A stretch of DNA of 64,000 nucleotides, from the NCBI GenBank assembly GCA_022578605.1, contig MU394053.1:1136229-1200228 (forward strand). Reading direction: 5' to 3'. Source of the stretch: Camillea tinctor (Eukaryota; Ascomycota; Sordariomycetes; Xylariales; Xylariaceae). The translations under genes and the position numbers were made by a program. The notes under the pieces are model-generated. The model was not told the DNA's origin. It did not search any database and was given only the letters and a program-made list of their open reading frames with translations. Position 1 is the stretch's first letter. The number at the start of each line of letters is the position of its first letter. Of the stretch, positions 13,277 through 25,529 are shown piece by piece.

Positions 13277-14557
13277 ATGTTGTATACAGGCGTGGCTTTC
13301 CCACTGTTATTGCTTCTCTCACGCCTGGGGATAGTTTCCGCATTCTCACCCGTCGAGGGCCAGCATCCCTTTCCTCAAGGCGATGCAAACGCCCACGTCG
13401 GTGGCGGTGTGACACCCAGTAACATCTCCGTCAGTCTATTTGCGTCGCTCGAGCGCCTCTCCCGCTTAGTCGACATTGCATATTGCGTTGGCAACACCGG
13501 CATCACCCAGCCTTTCAACTGCGTATCGCGATGTAAGGACTTTCCGACGCTGAGCCTCGTGACTAGCTGGAATACGGGTGCTCTGATGAGCGACAGCTGC
13601 GGTTACATCGCCGTAGATCATGGAGCACAGCAACCCTCGAGAGGTCCTGCGCCCGTCTCGGCCTCGCCGCACGCGAATCCAGCCCAGCTCAGTAGCCAGG
13701 GCAAGGGCAGCATAATCATAGCTTTCCGTGGCACGTACAGCATCGCGAATACTATCGTAGACCTGAGCACGGTGCCGCAGGAATACGTGCCCTACCCGGC
13801 CCCCGATGATGGAGGCAGTCAACCGCCTAAAGAGCCGGGCCATACGTGTAACAACTGCACGGTCCACATGGGATTCTTGACGTCCTGGCAAATCGCGAGG
13901 AGAGACGTGCTGCCGGCCATAAAGCCTCTCCGAGAGCAATACCCCGACTACACGGTCCACCTGGTTGGGCACAGCCTGGGCGGTGCCGTAGCCGCCCTGG
14001 CAGCTTTGGAGTTGAAAGTAAGTCTCGGCTGGGACAACGTGGTCGTGACGACTTTCGGAGAGCCTAGGGTTGGCAACGACGAATTCGTGGGCTACCTCGA
14101 CTCCGTCTTCCAGCTGGCCGCCGCCGACAAGGGGGCGCAAGCTGGGCAACAACAGACGTATCGGAGAGTCACTCACGTAGGCGACCCCGTACCGCTGTTG
14201 CCGCTCAGAGAGTGGGGGTACAGCTCCCACGCTGGCGAGATATTCATCGCCAAGTCTGACCTGCCGCCCGAGACGTCGGATATCCGGCACTGCAACGGAG
14301 ACTACGATTCTCGCTGCACCGCCGGCTCCGATGGAGAAGCTATCAAGGCCGCCGGTCAGGCCATCGCTGCAGAACAGCGCGCGGCGGACGTGGTCGTTCT
14401 GGAGGGCCAAGGGCTGTGGGACTTCCCGACACGGTACAAGCTGTGGGAGCTCCTCTTCGCCCACCGCGACTACTTCTGGAGGCTGGGCCTATGCATACCC
14501 GGCGGAGACCCCACCGATTGGGGCAGAGACAGGTACCCTGCTCCCGACGAGTTATGA
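13277..14557 (+). CDS. Secreted class-3 lipase (feruloyl esterase/TLL-like alpha/beta hydrolase)
   Basis: Predicted extracellular triacylglycerol lipase or related esterase, 426 aa, one exon. The frame stays open upstream to 13157, but the ATG at 13277 is preferred because it begins a textbook signal peptide (MLYTGVAFPLLLLLSRLGIV). Seen: oxyanion strand IIIAFRGTYS, nucleophile elbow VGHSLGGAVAALAALELK with catalytic serine near residue 233, TFGEPRVGND, acid motif THVGDPVPLLP, and the catalytic histidine probably in AHRDYFWRLGLC near residue 394, as in Thermomyces-type lipases. Paired cysteines (CVSRC, HTCNNC, RHCNGDYDSRC) suggest disulfides. Lipase versus feruloyl esterase cannot be decided from sequence alone. 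Confidence 0.92.
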   Translation: MLYTGVAFPLLLLLSRLGIVSAFSPVEGQHPFPQGDANAHVGGGVTPSNISVSLFASLERLSRLVDIAYCVGNTGITQPFNCVSRCKDFPTLSLVTSWNTGALMSDSCGYIAVDHGAQQPSRGPAPVSASPHANPAQLSSQGKGSIIIAFRGTYSIANTIVDLSTVPQEYVPYPAPDDGGSQPPKEPGHTCNNCTVHMGFLTSWQIARRDVLPAIKPLREQYPDYTVHLVGHSLGGAVAALAALELKVSLGWDNVVVTTFGEPRVGNDEFVGYLDSVFQLAAADKGAQAGQQQTYRRVTHVGDPVPLLPLREWGYSSHAGEIFIAKSDLPPETSDIRHCNGDYDSRCTAGSDGEAIKAAGQAIAAEQRAADVVVLEGQGLWDFPTRYKLWELLFAHRDYFWRLGLCIPGGDPTDWGRDRYPAPDEL

Positions 14558-15713
14558 GTTTTGTCAGTTTAGGGGATTTGCCTTTCTTAGCATGACAGAA
14601 AAAAAAACGTATTCATTTTTTATACAGCATATGTAATAGCGTACACATGAGGAGTTCCTAAATGTTCTTACTTGCTTCCCTAGCTTGTACCTCCCTACTT
14701 GTCTGAACTATTATAATCTAATAAAACTTATCCATTTCAAGGAGTTTTATAATGCTCGCAAAACAAAAAGGAGAAAGACAGAGAAAACTTCGAGAATGTA
14801 TAGTTTTGAGTTGGCGTTGTACGCTGGTTCGATGTTTGGATTATATTGGCAGGCTATTCGAGGTCGGACATATGCAGTATATACACTAGGTTAGGGGATA
14901 ATTCTGACCAAATATGTAGACCTTGGGGAGAAAATAAAACGAGAAATAAAATGTATTAGTTACCCATCTACTTGACTATATGTCTAATGTCTAGGTTTTT
15001 ATCTATGTAACCCAACATATCACCAGTATAGCGAAGACGATAAGGAAACTCGAGTTTGCCTATTACCTAAGTTAGGTAAATCTGATGCGACATAGGACCT
15101 ATACACATGGAGATATAAAAGTACCAGGCAGGTAGCTAGTCTCACATATTTAGCTCCTATGTATGCACAAAACCCCCCCTTCCCCATTCCCCAAAGTTTA
15201 GTCTACTATCAGACGGCCTTCAAGATTCATCATCGAATCGTTGTCCTGGTCTTTGTCCTTGCCGGGTGTTTGGTGTCAGTATGATGGGCTCTTTATCGGG
15301 TAGGCACTTCGTTTGTCATCGTTGCTGTTTCGTATCACATTTTATAAAATACCTTGTGGGAAAGAAAACTATTTTTGTTGAGAGCATATCATAAGCTGGT
15401 GAACTTATAATGATGGAGGCGTTTTCAACCCATCTGCATCTAATGTTACCCAGATCACATATGACATCATGAGCCGATCCCAGCATCCGAGTTTAACAAG
15501 GAATCTGGTCCGAGAATGGGCAAAGACATCAAGAGGAATTGGGTAGAAATAGAGCAAGGGCATATGGTATTATTAGCAAAATATAACATGAGTGCACTAC
15601 AAACGTGGCATTGATGGCCTCCCCCAATCTTTGATCGTGGCGAAAGTAAAAGATCCTGATTTATACTATGTCTCCAAATGGGGAAGATATATGTAGTATT
15701 TAGAGTATTGCGC
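14558..15713. other. Intergenic region, lipase 3' flank
   Basis: About 1.2 kb, AT-rich, no supported gene. TAGGTA motifs occur near 15065-15135. A C-run lies at 15172-15190. Confidence 0.5.
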
Positions 15714-16379
15714 TTAGTCCTGTTTGTTGCATTCAATCTGGAACAAGCGATCGAGTATGGCAACAGAGGCTTGTAAGTTACTAGTGGTAGACAGTATCAT
15801 TCTCATTGGAACATATCCGGCCTAAGGGATCCTTGATGCCATGTTATACGCTTGAGTCTCTCCGGAAGACGGAACCTTAGGACATTCTTGCGTGATGTTA
15901 ACAGATGGGAGAGGCGGTTCGGACAAGAGACCGACTCCCTCGATCTCGATATCTGGTTCTGACAATCCGAGAACCCGACATATTACAAACTTTGTTAATG
16001 CCGGTTCTTGGATGATTGGAGGTAGGAAATCTTATATGCTACCAGTTGCGATAGCGCGCCCAACATCACGCGACACCAGAATGCCTTGAAGCACTTGTCT
16101 TCACACCAGCCAGCCAGGAAAGTAGATAGTTGCGAGGCCTATCCTCGGGCTAGACTTATGCAACTGCTGGAAGACTCGGCCCCCAAGTCCTCTCATCAAG
16201 GTAGGACAATCAGTCGGTTGTAACCTCCGATGCATCATGCTGGGCCAATGACCTGGCTTAGCCGTGCCGGAGCCAGAGTCGAAAACTATAGCAGTTCCAA
16301 CATTATTGGAGCCGACGGATAATGCCTTGAACCAGTCGTAAGCCTAGCAGGACATTCTGACATCAAGAGCCTCGAGGGA
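15714..16379 (-). pseudogene. Possible decayed gene: one frame with four internal stops
   Basis: Read on the minus strand, one unbroken frame runs 222 codons with no need for a frameshift. It includes protein-like stretches such as AYDWFKALSVGSNNVGTAIV, DCPTLMRGLGGRVFQQL, VLGLSEPDIEIEGVGLL and QASVAILDRLFQIE. It is interrupted by TAG (16346), TGA (16103), TAA (16034) and TAG (15824) before a final TAA at 15714-15716. Each internal stop is one C-to-T step from a sense codon (CAG, CGA, CAA), as expected for RIP or deamination decay. The segment lacks the TACCTA motifs of ordinary gaps. I do not recognise the family. Four stops in 222 codons is fewer than chance expects but not decisive, since six frames were open to inspection. 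Confidence 0.28.
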
Positions 16380-18400
16380 CAGGCTGTGGACGAAGCGATG
16401 AGTACGCGTCTTACTACCTACCTATTCACTCAAGTCCGTGGAAGCTACTAAGGCGATTCTGCCTGATCTTCGTCTCTTCCATGGCGATGCGCGCGTGTAA
16501 GACAAAAGGATTAATATTAAAAAAAGGCAAAGGCCAAGACGGGAGCGTTCACTGAAGAGCGCTGGTGCTTGGATATCAGGGACCAATGATGGTATGGGTT
16601 TTCATATATCCCGATGCCTGCGTGGGCTGAACTGGAACGGGTTGCGAACCGGAGAGAGAGGAGAGGCCAAGGTGCATGTGGTCTCGATCACACCCACACT
16701 CCCGTTTGCAGGGAAGCCTCGTGACCTCCGACTGGAAAGAGATAAAAAAAAGAAAAAAGGAGGGAGAAAAAAAAGAGAGAACTGCCAGCTCAGTTAGTAT
16801 AGGTAGGATTTTTGGTAGTAGTAGCGAATAGGAAAGCGATAAAGGACCCTGTACAGGGAAGTACAGGGAGGTAGACCGCTTCGAGCAGAGGGAGGGTAAC
16901 CAGTGGGGCGGATTACGCTTATCAGACCACGCTAGAAGCATAAGGTACTGGTTAGAAGAGCCAGACTCATCCAAACTTGAGCATGAACATCAATGTATGT
17001 ATGTACCCTCACCCTCACCCTCACCCTTTCCTTCTCAATTTACATAACAGGTGCTTTAGCTTGATCACTGCCATGCTTCCAAAGTTAACCTTAAATACGG
17101 GCCACATCTCGGTTAAACCCGCTGGGTAGGTATTGCTCTTGTTATATACTATAGAGAGTACCTTAAGTAAGGTCCTGTATAAGTGAGGGTATAAAAGAAG
17201 CTTTTGGATAAGACCTGTTTCCTTTGTGTTTTATTTTTATTTTTATTTTATTTATTTTGGGAAAGAATGAAAAATAATTCCCTGGGTCATTTCTAATTGG
17301 ACAAGGGGTCCGCTTTGAGGCGAATGATAGTGGAGAAATAAAGAAAAAGAGAAAAAAAACAAAAGAAGGAGAGAAAGTAAGAAAGATAGGAATAAAGGAG
17401 TAGGTAGTGTCCATATGATTTGTACATAATAGAAGTCAACAGAAAGGGGGGAAGCCCTACAGACGTGCATACATACGTAAGTAGGTAGATACCTACCTAG
17501 GGATTTTTTTTATTAAGAAAAGAAAAGAAAAGACACTAATTTGGTAACTCAAGTTGACAGGTGATTTCTCTTACCCAAACTCACGTGTACTGACATACCT
17601 TTAGGTTAGATATGTATGTATGCAAGTACTATCTAAGATATGGTACTAATAGATAGTAGATAGATAATGAAAAAGGATGGGCTGCATACTATCACAATAA
17701 TGCTATGATGCTAGTAATAGATACTTAAATACTTGGTATTTACGGTGCCTTTGTGCGCTTTATGAGGTAGATAAGTACGTAGCTGCTGAAAAAGATAGCG
17801 TACCTCTAGGCAACTTGTGTAGTGTAGTCGAGACACATGATGATTTGATTCGGGAATTAGGTCGAGGAAAGAAATGAGGGGCAAAAGACTTTTGTGCTGT
17901 GTCAATGGCGCCCAACGCTATGTATCTTTGTACTCCAAGTTGTATCATCTGCACTGTCATTTGTACCACTATTGAACCAGCTTTTGGGAGAGAGGCTGTA
18001 GCCTGTTAGGCCATTGGGCCATAGCCCATACCTACAAATACATAGCAAGTACGAAGTACATACATATATACTACTCCGTACATACATACCTACATATGTA
18101 GTACATAGCCCACCGCGTAGCCCGCCCGGACCACCTGTAGAGCCCATGCCAGAAGGCAGACCAGAAACCTAGACCTGACCTGACTGGGCAAGGCCTTGGA
18201 CTTTCTCCTCCCGCACCCAAGACCTCATTTTCAACGCTCGTCAACCGCCGCTATCAAAACCTGACCTTGTAAACAATTCCTGCACCTTTACCACAACCAC
18301 TTTTCGATCCTGCAAACAAAACTCCTCCTCAACCTTCCCTTCTCTACCCTTTTTCGTCTCATCACATTCCCATTAGAATTCTTCGCCAGAATCACCCAAC
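16380..18400. other. Intergenic region upstream of the 14-3-3 gene
   Basis: About 2 kb with no supported gene. It contains a short CCCTCA tandem (about 17005-17028), an ATTTT/TTTTA run (17230-17260), AAAAG repeats (17515-17532), and TAGGTA/TACCTA motifs near 17475-17500 and 18030-18110. The final 150 nt are C/T-rich, as in highly expressed fungal promoters. Confidence 0.5.
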
Positions 18401-19708
18401 ATGACCACTGAAGTAAGTTATTCCATTCTATTACCCCCGTAAAACTGTTGCTGCACACACACATCTCCTTTCTCGTCGAGTTATTCTCCCCCCCATGTCT
18501 CGGCTGCACTGTCTTGCAGCCTTTCTTCGCACGTCGCCTGCTCGCACTCGATCCCTTTGATTTATTGTGTCTGTTGTTGTCGCCTGTATGCATCCTTTGC
18601 TAACCTCTGATTGTGCTATCTAGCGTGAAAGGTGTGTGCCTCTTCTCGAGAATGCCCGCTGCGATTTGGGCGCCATCTCATACACCACCCCTCTCTCTCT
18701 CCATCCCCCCTCTCCTCTTGGTATGCCTTGCCTCTCTGCTTATACTGACCGGTCGCCCTCTACAGCAAGACTTTCTTGGCTCGCCTCTGCGAGCAGGCTG
18801 AGCGCTATGATGAGATGGTCACTTACATGAAGGAGGTGGCCAAGCTTGGCGGAGAGCTCACTGTCGATGAGCGCAACCTTCTGTCTGTTGCCTACAAGAA
18901 CGTGGTCGGCACCCGACGTGCCTCCTGGAGAATCATCTCCTCGATCGAGCAGAAGGAGGAGTCCAAGGGTTCTGACAAGCACGTTGGCACCATCCGTGAG
19001 TACCGAAGCAAGATCGAGACCGAACTCGAGAAGGTCTGCCAGGATGTTCTCAACGTCCTTGACGACAGCCTGATCCCCAATGCTGCCTCTGGCGAGTCCA
19101 AGGTCTTCTACCACAAGATGTATGTCAAGTTATCCCCTCGTCCCGCTTGTATTATATTGCTTTCTTTGTGTGCGAAAGTCTTAACACTTTGTGCGCTTTA
19201 ATAGGAAGGGCGATTATCACCGCTACTTGGCCGAATTCGCTTCAGGCGAGAAGCGCAAGGTTGCCGCTACTGCCGCCCACGAGGCCTACAAGGTGAGTTC
19301 CCACAGATCACACAAAGTTCTCTATGTATTCAACTATTAACCTTTCCCCTGCAGAGCGCTACCGATGTTGCTCAGACTGAGTTGACCCCCACGCATCCCA
19401 TCCGTCTTGGTCTTGCCCTCAACTTTTCCGTCTTCTACTACGAGATCCTCAACTCGCCCGACCGGGCGTGCCACCTTGCCAAGCAGGCTTTCGACGATGC
19501 TATCGCCGAGCTGGACTCGCTGTCGGAGGAGTCGTACCGTGACAGCACCCTCATCATGCAGCTGCTCCGTGACAACTTGACCCTGTGGACCTCTTCAGAC
19601 AGCGCCGAGGGTGAGGGTGCCGCCGCTGCTGAGGCGCCTAAGGAGGACAAGCCTGCCGAGGAGGCTGAGAAGCCCAAGGAGGAGGCAGCTCCCGCCACTG
19701 AGTCCTAA
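18401..19708 (+). CDS. bmh1: 14-3-3 protein
   Basis: Phospho-serine/threonine-binding dimeric adaptor that controls signalling, cell cycle and metabolism. Five exons: 18401-18412, 18624-18631, 18766-19119, 19205-19292 and 19355-19708, joining to 271 aa. The first coding exon is 12 nt and the second only 8 nt (CGTGAAAG). Together with the third they spell the expected N-terminus [20 protein letters not shown]. Seen: [18 protein letters not shown] with the phosphopeptide-binding Lys and Arg, family signature [38 protein letters not shown] with the conserved binding residues, signature [20 protein letters not shown], and an acidic, alanine-rich tail. The frame closes only with the micro-exon, which supports it. 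Filamentous fungi usually have two paralogues. Which one this is cannot be told here. Confidence 0.96.
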
Positions 19709-21221
19709 AGTGTCTCTTGTTCAATACCTTCTCGTCCCAGCTGAATTTGCGTGTCCGTGGGCCGTATTGAGCCTGGATTTCGTCATCACCGGCTGGTGAA
19801 GGATTTGTGGCATCGGTCAGGAGGGATGGTATGGGAGTTGGTTTTGACGCAGGGCTGGAATTGCGGGCCATTGTTTCCCTTGTCGCTTTCCCCTCGACGG
19901 ATTCGCCGGTAGAGGTTGCGCCTATAGTAGGTCATTCTACTTGAGAATACCATCAACTTTTTTCCCCACAGCATGGCTGTATTCCAACCCCCCCTTGTGT
20001 GTACAGGGAGAAAAAGACTTGTTGGCGGTCGCGTGGGCTTATTGTTTCCCCCTCTTACATCATGTTTTTTCCTAGTTGTGTTTTTTCGAGAAGAGATCTC
20101 GCACTTTTTTCCTTGTTTGATCAGCAACAGCACATTCTCTGGACGTGGCTTCATTGCCAGTTCACCATCCGCAAAGAACGGCTCGGGGGATGGCAACGAA
20201 CAATGGTTCTGATAAAGCAAAGTGGATTTCTACCACCGATGTGTGTTTATTACATTCATCATGTGCGGGTCAATAATGGCTGCTGCCGATACCAAAAAAT
20301 AAAGCAAAATCAACAGCATATAGGAGAAGCGTCTCCCATGGACAAGAAAGTGAACCCTGCTCAAGTTGAGCGTACTGATGTAATGTAACAGACCTGGTGA
20401 TCCCAATTTGAGCATCGCAAGGCTGTGGACATGCCGTTATGTTACCTTAAACTTGACCTTAGGTACCTGGGCAGTAGCTTTTTCACCTAGATTAGCAGAT
20501 TAGGTCGCTAACCTTAGGCATAATGTTCTCCTGAATTGCATTGTCATAAACTTGGAACCATATAGATTTACAACTACCTAGGTACCTTACCTACCTATTA
20601 ATGGATGCATTGACCAACATGACGCATGATAGGATAAATGGGATGCTCGACTTATGCTATGCTATGCTTAGGTACTCCGTATGCTGTATTGAATGCATAA
20701 TTAAACCATGCACCCTACCATTTTCCTACCTAAGACCCCTCCTCCCTTAAGGTTCTATGCCTTCTTATGTAACCCAAACCTTAACAGAAATTTTATTTTA
20801 AATGTTTTTTTTTTTCAGCCTCATCGGTAAGTCGGATGTAACGGAGCCGATCATTGGCTTTTCCATCAGTTAGAACTTTATCAGCCAAGACTAGATACTA
20901 ACAACGTCACAAGCTTGCTACTTCTACTACTACCACCACCACCACCACTACTACATACTACTACTAGATGTAGAGAAGATTGTTCGCTATTTACCAGCGT
21001 CAACCCACCAACCAACCAACCAACACACTTTGTATGCAGATATCTCTCCCTTAAATGGATTGGCCCACCAACGCTGGAAGGCGACGATAGTATTAGCAAT
21101 AGCAAAATCAGAAGAAAAAAAAAGAAAAGAGAAGACAACCATCCTATAACCACGTGGCCCCTAGCATGCGCCTCTCCTCGAAAGCCTCTGCATCGCACTG
21201 TTGCTATCCTGCTTCCCCAGC
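19709..21221. other. Intergenic region between 14-3-3 and synaptojanin-like genes
   Basis: About 1.5 kb, no supported gene. Holds TACCTAGGTACCTTACCTACC near 20576-20596, a CCA/CTA triplet run (about 20919-20962), a CCAA tetranucleotide run (about 21003-21022) and an A-rich run just before the phosphatase leader. Confidence 0.55.
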
Positions 21222-24200
21222 ATGGATCAGTACCAGTACCCCTCGACTGTCCGAAGCGTCTCTGCTCCTCCTCTAAGCGCTGAAAAATCCAGTCAGCTCC
21301 TCATCCGCGACTATCCTCACCGCGCCATTGCAATCGCTACCTCGACCCACGTCTTGATTTTCCGATACAGTCCTAGTAGTAGCGAATCTATTGCCGATGG
21401 CTCTTTGGCCTCTGTCGCGCCGTCACGGCCCCGGGCCTTGAGCGAGGGACATGTATCGAAATGCATGGTCGAATTTACCCCCATCACTAGGTACCTCCTC
21501 GACGATTTTCGGCCTCTTACTCCCCGTCCCATCTACGGGACCCTGGGACTTATAGCGATCAACCAGGATGTATTCCTCTGCGTGGTAACGCAGGCGTCGA
21601 GAGTGGCCTCATTGCGCCCCGGGGAGACTGTCGAAAAGATCGCAAACGTCGAGTTCTTCTGTTTGAATAGCGCCGAGTACGACAATATCTTTTCATACAA
21701 TGCATTCGATAATGACTTCCCCGAGTCGGCATCTGCCTACGGCCAGAACTTGGGTCGTAAGGAGGGGGAGACGGAGTTCCCCTACCAGGAGCTGCAGAAG
21801 CTGCTGAGCAATGGGAGCTTCTACTATAGCACAGACTTCGATCTGACAAACAGATTACAAGATAGGCTCGTTCCAACGCTTTCTAGAGACGTTTATAGCA
21901 TTGACTAATAGATTCTATCTAGACCGGTGGATTCGGATACCTTCGACATCGACAACTTCGACGACTCTTTCTTATGGAACTCGTTTATGATTAGCCCTCT
22001 GGTCCAGTTCAGAGCTCAGCTGCAGGCTCACGAACGCGAGGCTCTCGACGCTTCCAGGATTCTGACATCAGCCATTCGTGGCTTCTGTTTGACTATGACG
22101 ATACCCCAATCCGCCGCTCCTTTACAGGATTCCAAATCCGGCCTTCCCTCGTTCCTCACCGTCATTTCTCGTCTGTCATGCAAAAGGGCAGGGACCCGTT
22201 TTAACAGCCGAGGCATTGACGACGAGGGCAATGTAGCTAATTTTGTCGAGACGGAAACGATCTACTGGAGCCCCTCTGGGGTTCTCTTCTCCTACGCGCA
22301 GGTTCGCGGTTCTGTGCCGGTTTTTTGGGAGCAGACAGCTGGTCTGATCCCGGGCCAACAGAAGATTACAATAACACGTTCAGCCGACGGGACACAACCG
22401 GCATTTAATAAACATTTCGAAGGCCTGGAGCAGTCCTATGGGGCAGTCCACATAGTAAATCTGCTGAGTGCCGCGAAGCCGGGGGAAGCAGAGCTCACCC
22501 AACTTTTTCATTATGGCGTACAACATTGCTCCCTCGTCCGCCCTGGGGAGCAGCAAACATCTGACCATGTTTTGTTACGGGAAACGGATTACGATTTTCA
22601 CGCGGAAACGAAGGCTATGGGTTATGAGGCGGCCAGGGATATTCGACGGTATATCGAGCATTCTGCCGATGGGTTTGCCTACTTCCTCGCAGAGCAAACT
22701 AATGACATGATCGATGTGTCTGGCGAAGGAACAGACCATCAACGGATGGTCGTGGTGCTCCAGCAAGAGGGTGTTTTTCGAACAAACTGTCTGGACTGCT
22801 TGGACAGGACAAATTTAATACAGACGCTTATCTCGCAAATGGCTGTCGAGGCGTTTCTAAGTCACCGGGACGCATATGCAGCGTCGGACTTTTGGGTGAG
22901 GCACTCTACCTTGTGGGCTGACAACGGTGACGCCCTTTCGAGAATCTATGCTGGAACGGGGGCTCTTAAGTCTTCCTTTACAAGACATGGCAAGATGTCT
23001 CTAGCTGGTGCTTTTGCGGATGCACGAAAAAGTGCGACACGACTCTACATCAACAATTTCGCCGACAAAGGCAGACAAAACACCATTGATATACTTCTAG
23101 GGAGACTAGTTGGCCAAAGGCCAGTTCTTCTCTACGATCCGATTAGCGACTTCGTTTCTGCCGAACTAGCTAGACGCAGCTCGGAGTTTTCTTCGACTGA
23201 ATCCATCTCCATGTGAGTTTAAGGGAACTTGGGGGGCCTACAGGCGTGTTGATAATGCTAACTCTAAGCTAGGTGGGTTGGTACATTCAACCTAAATGGG
23301 CGAACCAATGGCATAAATGACGACCTATCGCCATGGATTTGGCCACCAGAACTAGGATCGACAGAACCAGATATCTTTGTCGTTGGCTTCCAGGAGATTG
23401 TTGAGCTAAGTGCGCAACAGATCATGAATAGCGACCCAACCAGGAAACAAGAATGGGAAAAGGCTATTAAAAGAACTTTAAATAACCGTGTAAAAGAAAC
23501 GGGAGGAGAGAAATATGTTTTACTCCGCAGCGGACAATTAGTTGGTGCCGCCCTATGCATCTTTGTCAAGGCCTCGACTCTTTCAAAAATCAAGAATGTC
23601 GAGGGCAGCGTTAAAAAGACGGGCATGTCTGGCATCGCCGGAAATAAGGGCGCCGTCGCGATTAGGATGGAATATGCCAATACTCAGCTCTGTTTTGTGA
23701 CGGCTCATCTCGCTGCCGGTTTTTCTAATTACGATGAGAGAAACAGGGATTATGCTACGATACACCACGGATTACGATTCCAGCGGAATAGGGGTATCGA
23801 CGACCACGGTATGGGTTTTGTCCCTCTATTGGAGTGAACATAGCTAACCTGGATAGATGCTGTAATTTGGCTAGGTGACTTCAATTATCGGATCGGGCTC
23901 ACACATGAAAGAGCAATGGACCTTGTGACGAAGCAAGACATTGAAAAGCTCTACGAAAATGACCAGGTATATTCCACCTTTAGGAGTTGTGAGGAAATTA
24001 TTGATGTTAACACTTTGCAGTTAAACCTTCAAATGGTCGCTGGTCTGTCGTTTCAATATTATTCCGAGGCCAGGATCACTTTTATGCCCACATACAAATT
24101 TGATATTGGGGTCGATAGATATGATACCTCGTAAGTGCTTTACACTATAATAGCTGGTATGGGCATGGACTAAACCGTTGGTAGTGAGAAAGCACGTATT

Positions 24201-25529
24201 CCTGCCTGGACGGACCGCATTCTCCGTAAAGGCACGAACATTAAACAATTATCGTATAATTGTGCCCCCCTCCGATTCTCGGATCATCGCCCGGTGTATG
24301 CGACATTCCAATGCACAGTAAACATTGTTAACGAGAAGCTCCGGGAGCATATAAGTCGCCGACTCTATGAAAGTCGAAAGGCAGAAGTAGGCAATGCTAC
24401 GGCGGGCCGTGGCAGTGATTCAGAAGATGACGAGGACCTGATCGGGTATGAACCTATTGATCCAGGCCTTCCTCCAGCAAGTTCGGACAAACAGAAGTGG
24501 TGGCTGGACCATGGTAAGATGGCAAAGTCTGCGGTTGCCCCTCCGAAGCCGACCAATGGTCATCGCGACAACTCAACAATGGTCTTAAATCCTAATCGTC
24601 CTTCAAATCCGTTCAACGCTACGGAAGAACCAGACTGGGTGTCTGTGCCGCGATCTAACTCGAGACTATCGTCGTTTTCTTCTATATCTAGCTCACCTTA
24701 CGAACATATCAACCACTCTACCCTCCTCTCAACTTCGGTATCTAGCTCCGCTCCTCGAAAATTACCGCCGCCTTTCGACCCATCGACCTTACCTGCGAAA
24801 GTAGGCCGAATTAATATAAGCGATGATCAACTAGCATCACAAGGCTCCAGAAACGATGTACCACCGCCGCCGCCTCCTCGACGACAGACTGCAGCAAGTA
24901 TAGCCCAATCATCGACGCTGCCTCCGCCATCAAGCCCACAGCCCATCCCACGGAGAAAGCCGATATTGCCCCCACCACCAGCACGAACGTCATCATCTGC
25001 CTCTCAGGCCTCTACTAAGTCCAAGACTCCACCTCCTATCGCTAGAAAGCCGACTCATTTAGCATCCACTTCGCCTGCAACGAGCCCGATGCTTGCTGGG
25101 GTTGAAGGATTTACCTCGTTTGGAGACCAAACACCGAAACCGCCTCTGCCTCGGAAAAAATCTAATAATGTCTCCGAATTAACATCGAGGCTAGAAGCTA
25201 GCAACTCAAGTGCGCTTACAGGAGGCATGCAAAAAGCAAAACCTCCGGTGGAAATTCAGCCCGGTTCAGCCGAGGCCAGTAACAGTAACCTGTCTACTGG
25301 ACCAGGGCAACCTGCGCCTCCGGGACGGATTAGTCTACCGGGTCTCGGAGTCAAAGAACGAAAACCCATTCCTCCCCCGAACAAACCGCAACTAAATCAA
25401 CAATCAGCCGCGACTGCAGCAACGTCAAAGAAGCCGGTCCCACCGCCTAGAAAGCCTCTTGTCGATCTTCTTGGTGATGATCATGGCAGTGAGATGATGA
25501 ATAGTTGGGAGACGTTGAAACCAAGCTAG
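21222..25529 (+). CDS. Synaptojanin-like polyphosphoinositide phosphatase (Sac1 + inositol 5-phosphatase)
   Basis: Predicted to remove phosphates from PI3P/PI4P through its Sac1 domain and the 5-phosphate from PI(4,5)P2 through its 5-phosphatase domain, acting in endocytosis, actin and membrane traffic (yeast Inp51-53 family). Exons: 21222-21865, 21923-23212, 23273-23808, 23857-24130 and 24185-25529, giving 1362 aa. Seen: Sac domain in the first ~600 residues with CX5R motif NCLDCLDRTN near residue 503. 5-phosphatase motifs follow: WVGTFNLNG, VVGFQEIVEL, KTGMSGIAGNKGAVAIR, VTAHLAAG, WLGDFNYRI near 827, PAWTDRIL near 920 and FSDHRPVYATF. The last ~350 residues are proline/serine-rich with PPPPPRR-type SH3 ligands. 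Intron 1 lacks a usable GT donor in the right phase. A GC-AG intron (21866-21922) with branch TTGACTAAT gives the conserved join NRLQDR-PVDSD. Other introns are canonical. Confidence 0.93.

Noticed and set aside
13466..14464. 332-aa minus-strand ORF opposite the lipase
   Set aside because: Antisense of a GC-rich coding region. The plus strand carries the signal peptide, GHSLGG elbow and catalytic residues.
17005..17028. CCCTCA tandem as a telomere-type repeat
   Set aside because: The unit differs from the fungal telomere CCCTAA and there are only about three to four copies; treated as a short simple repeat.
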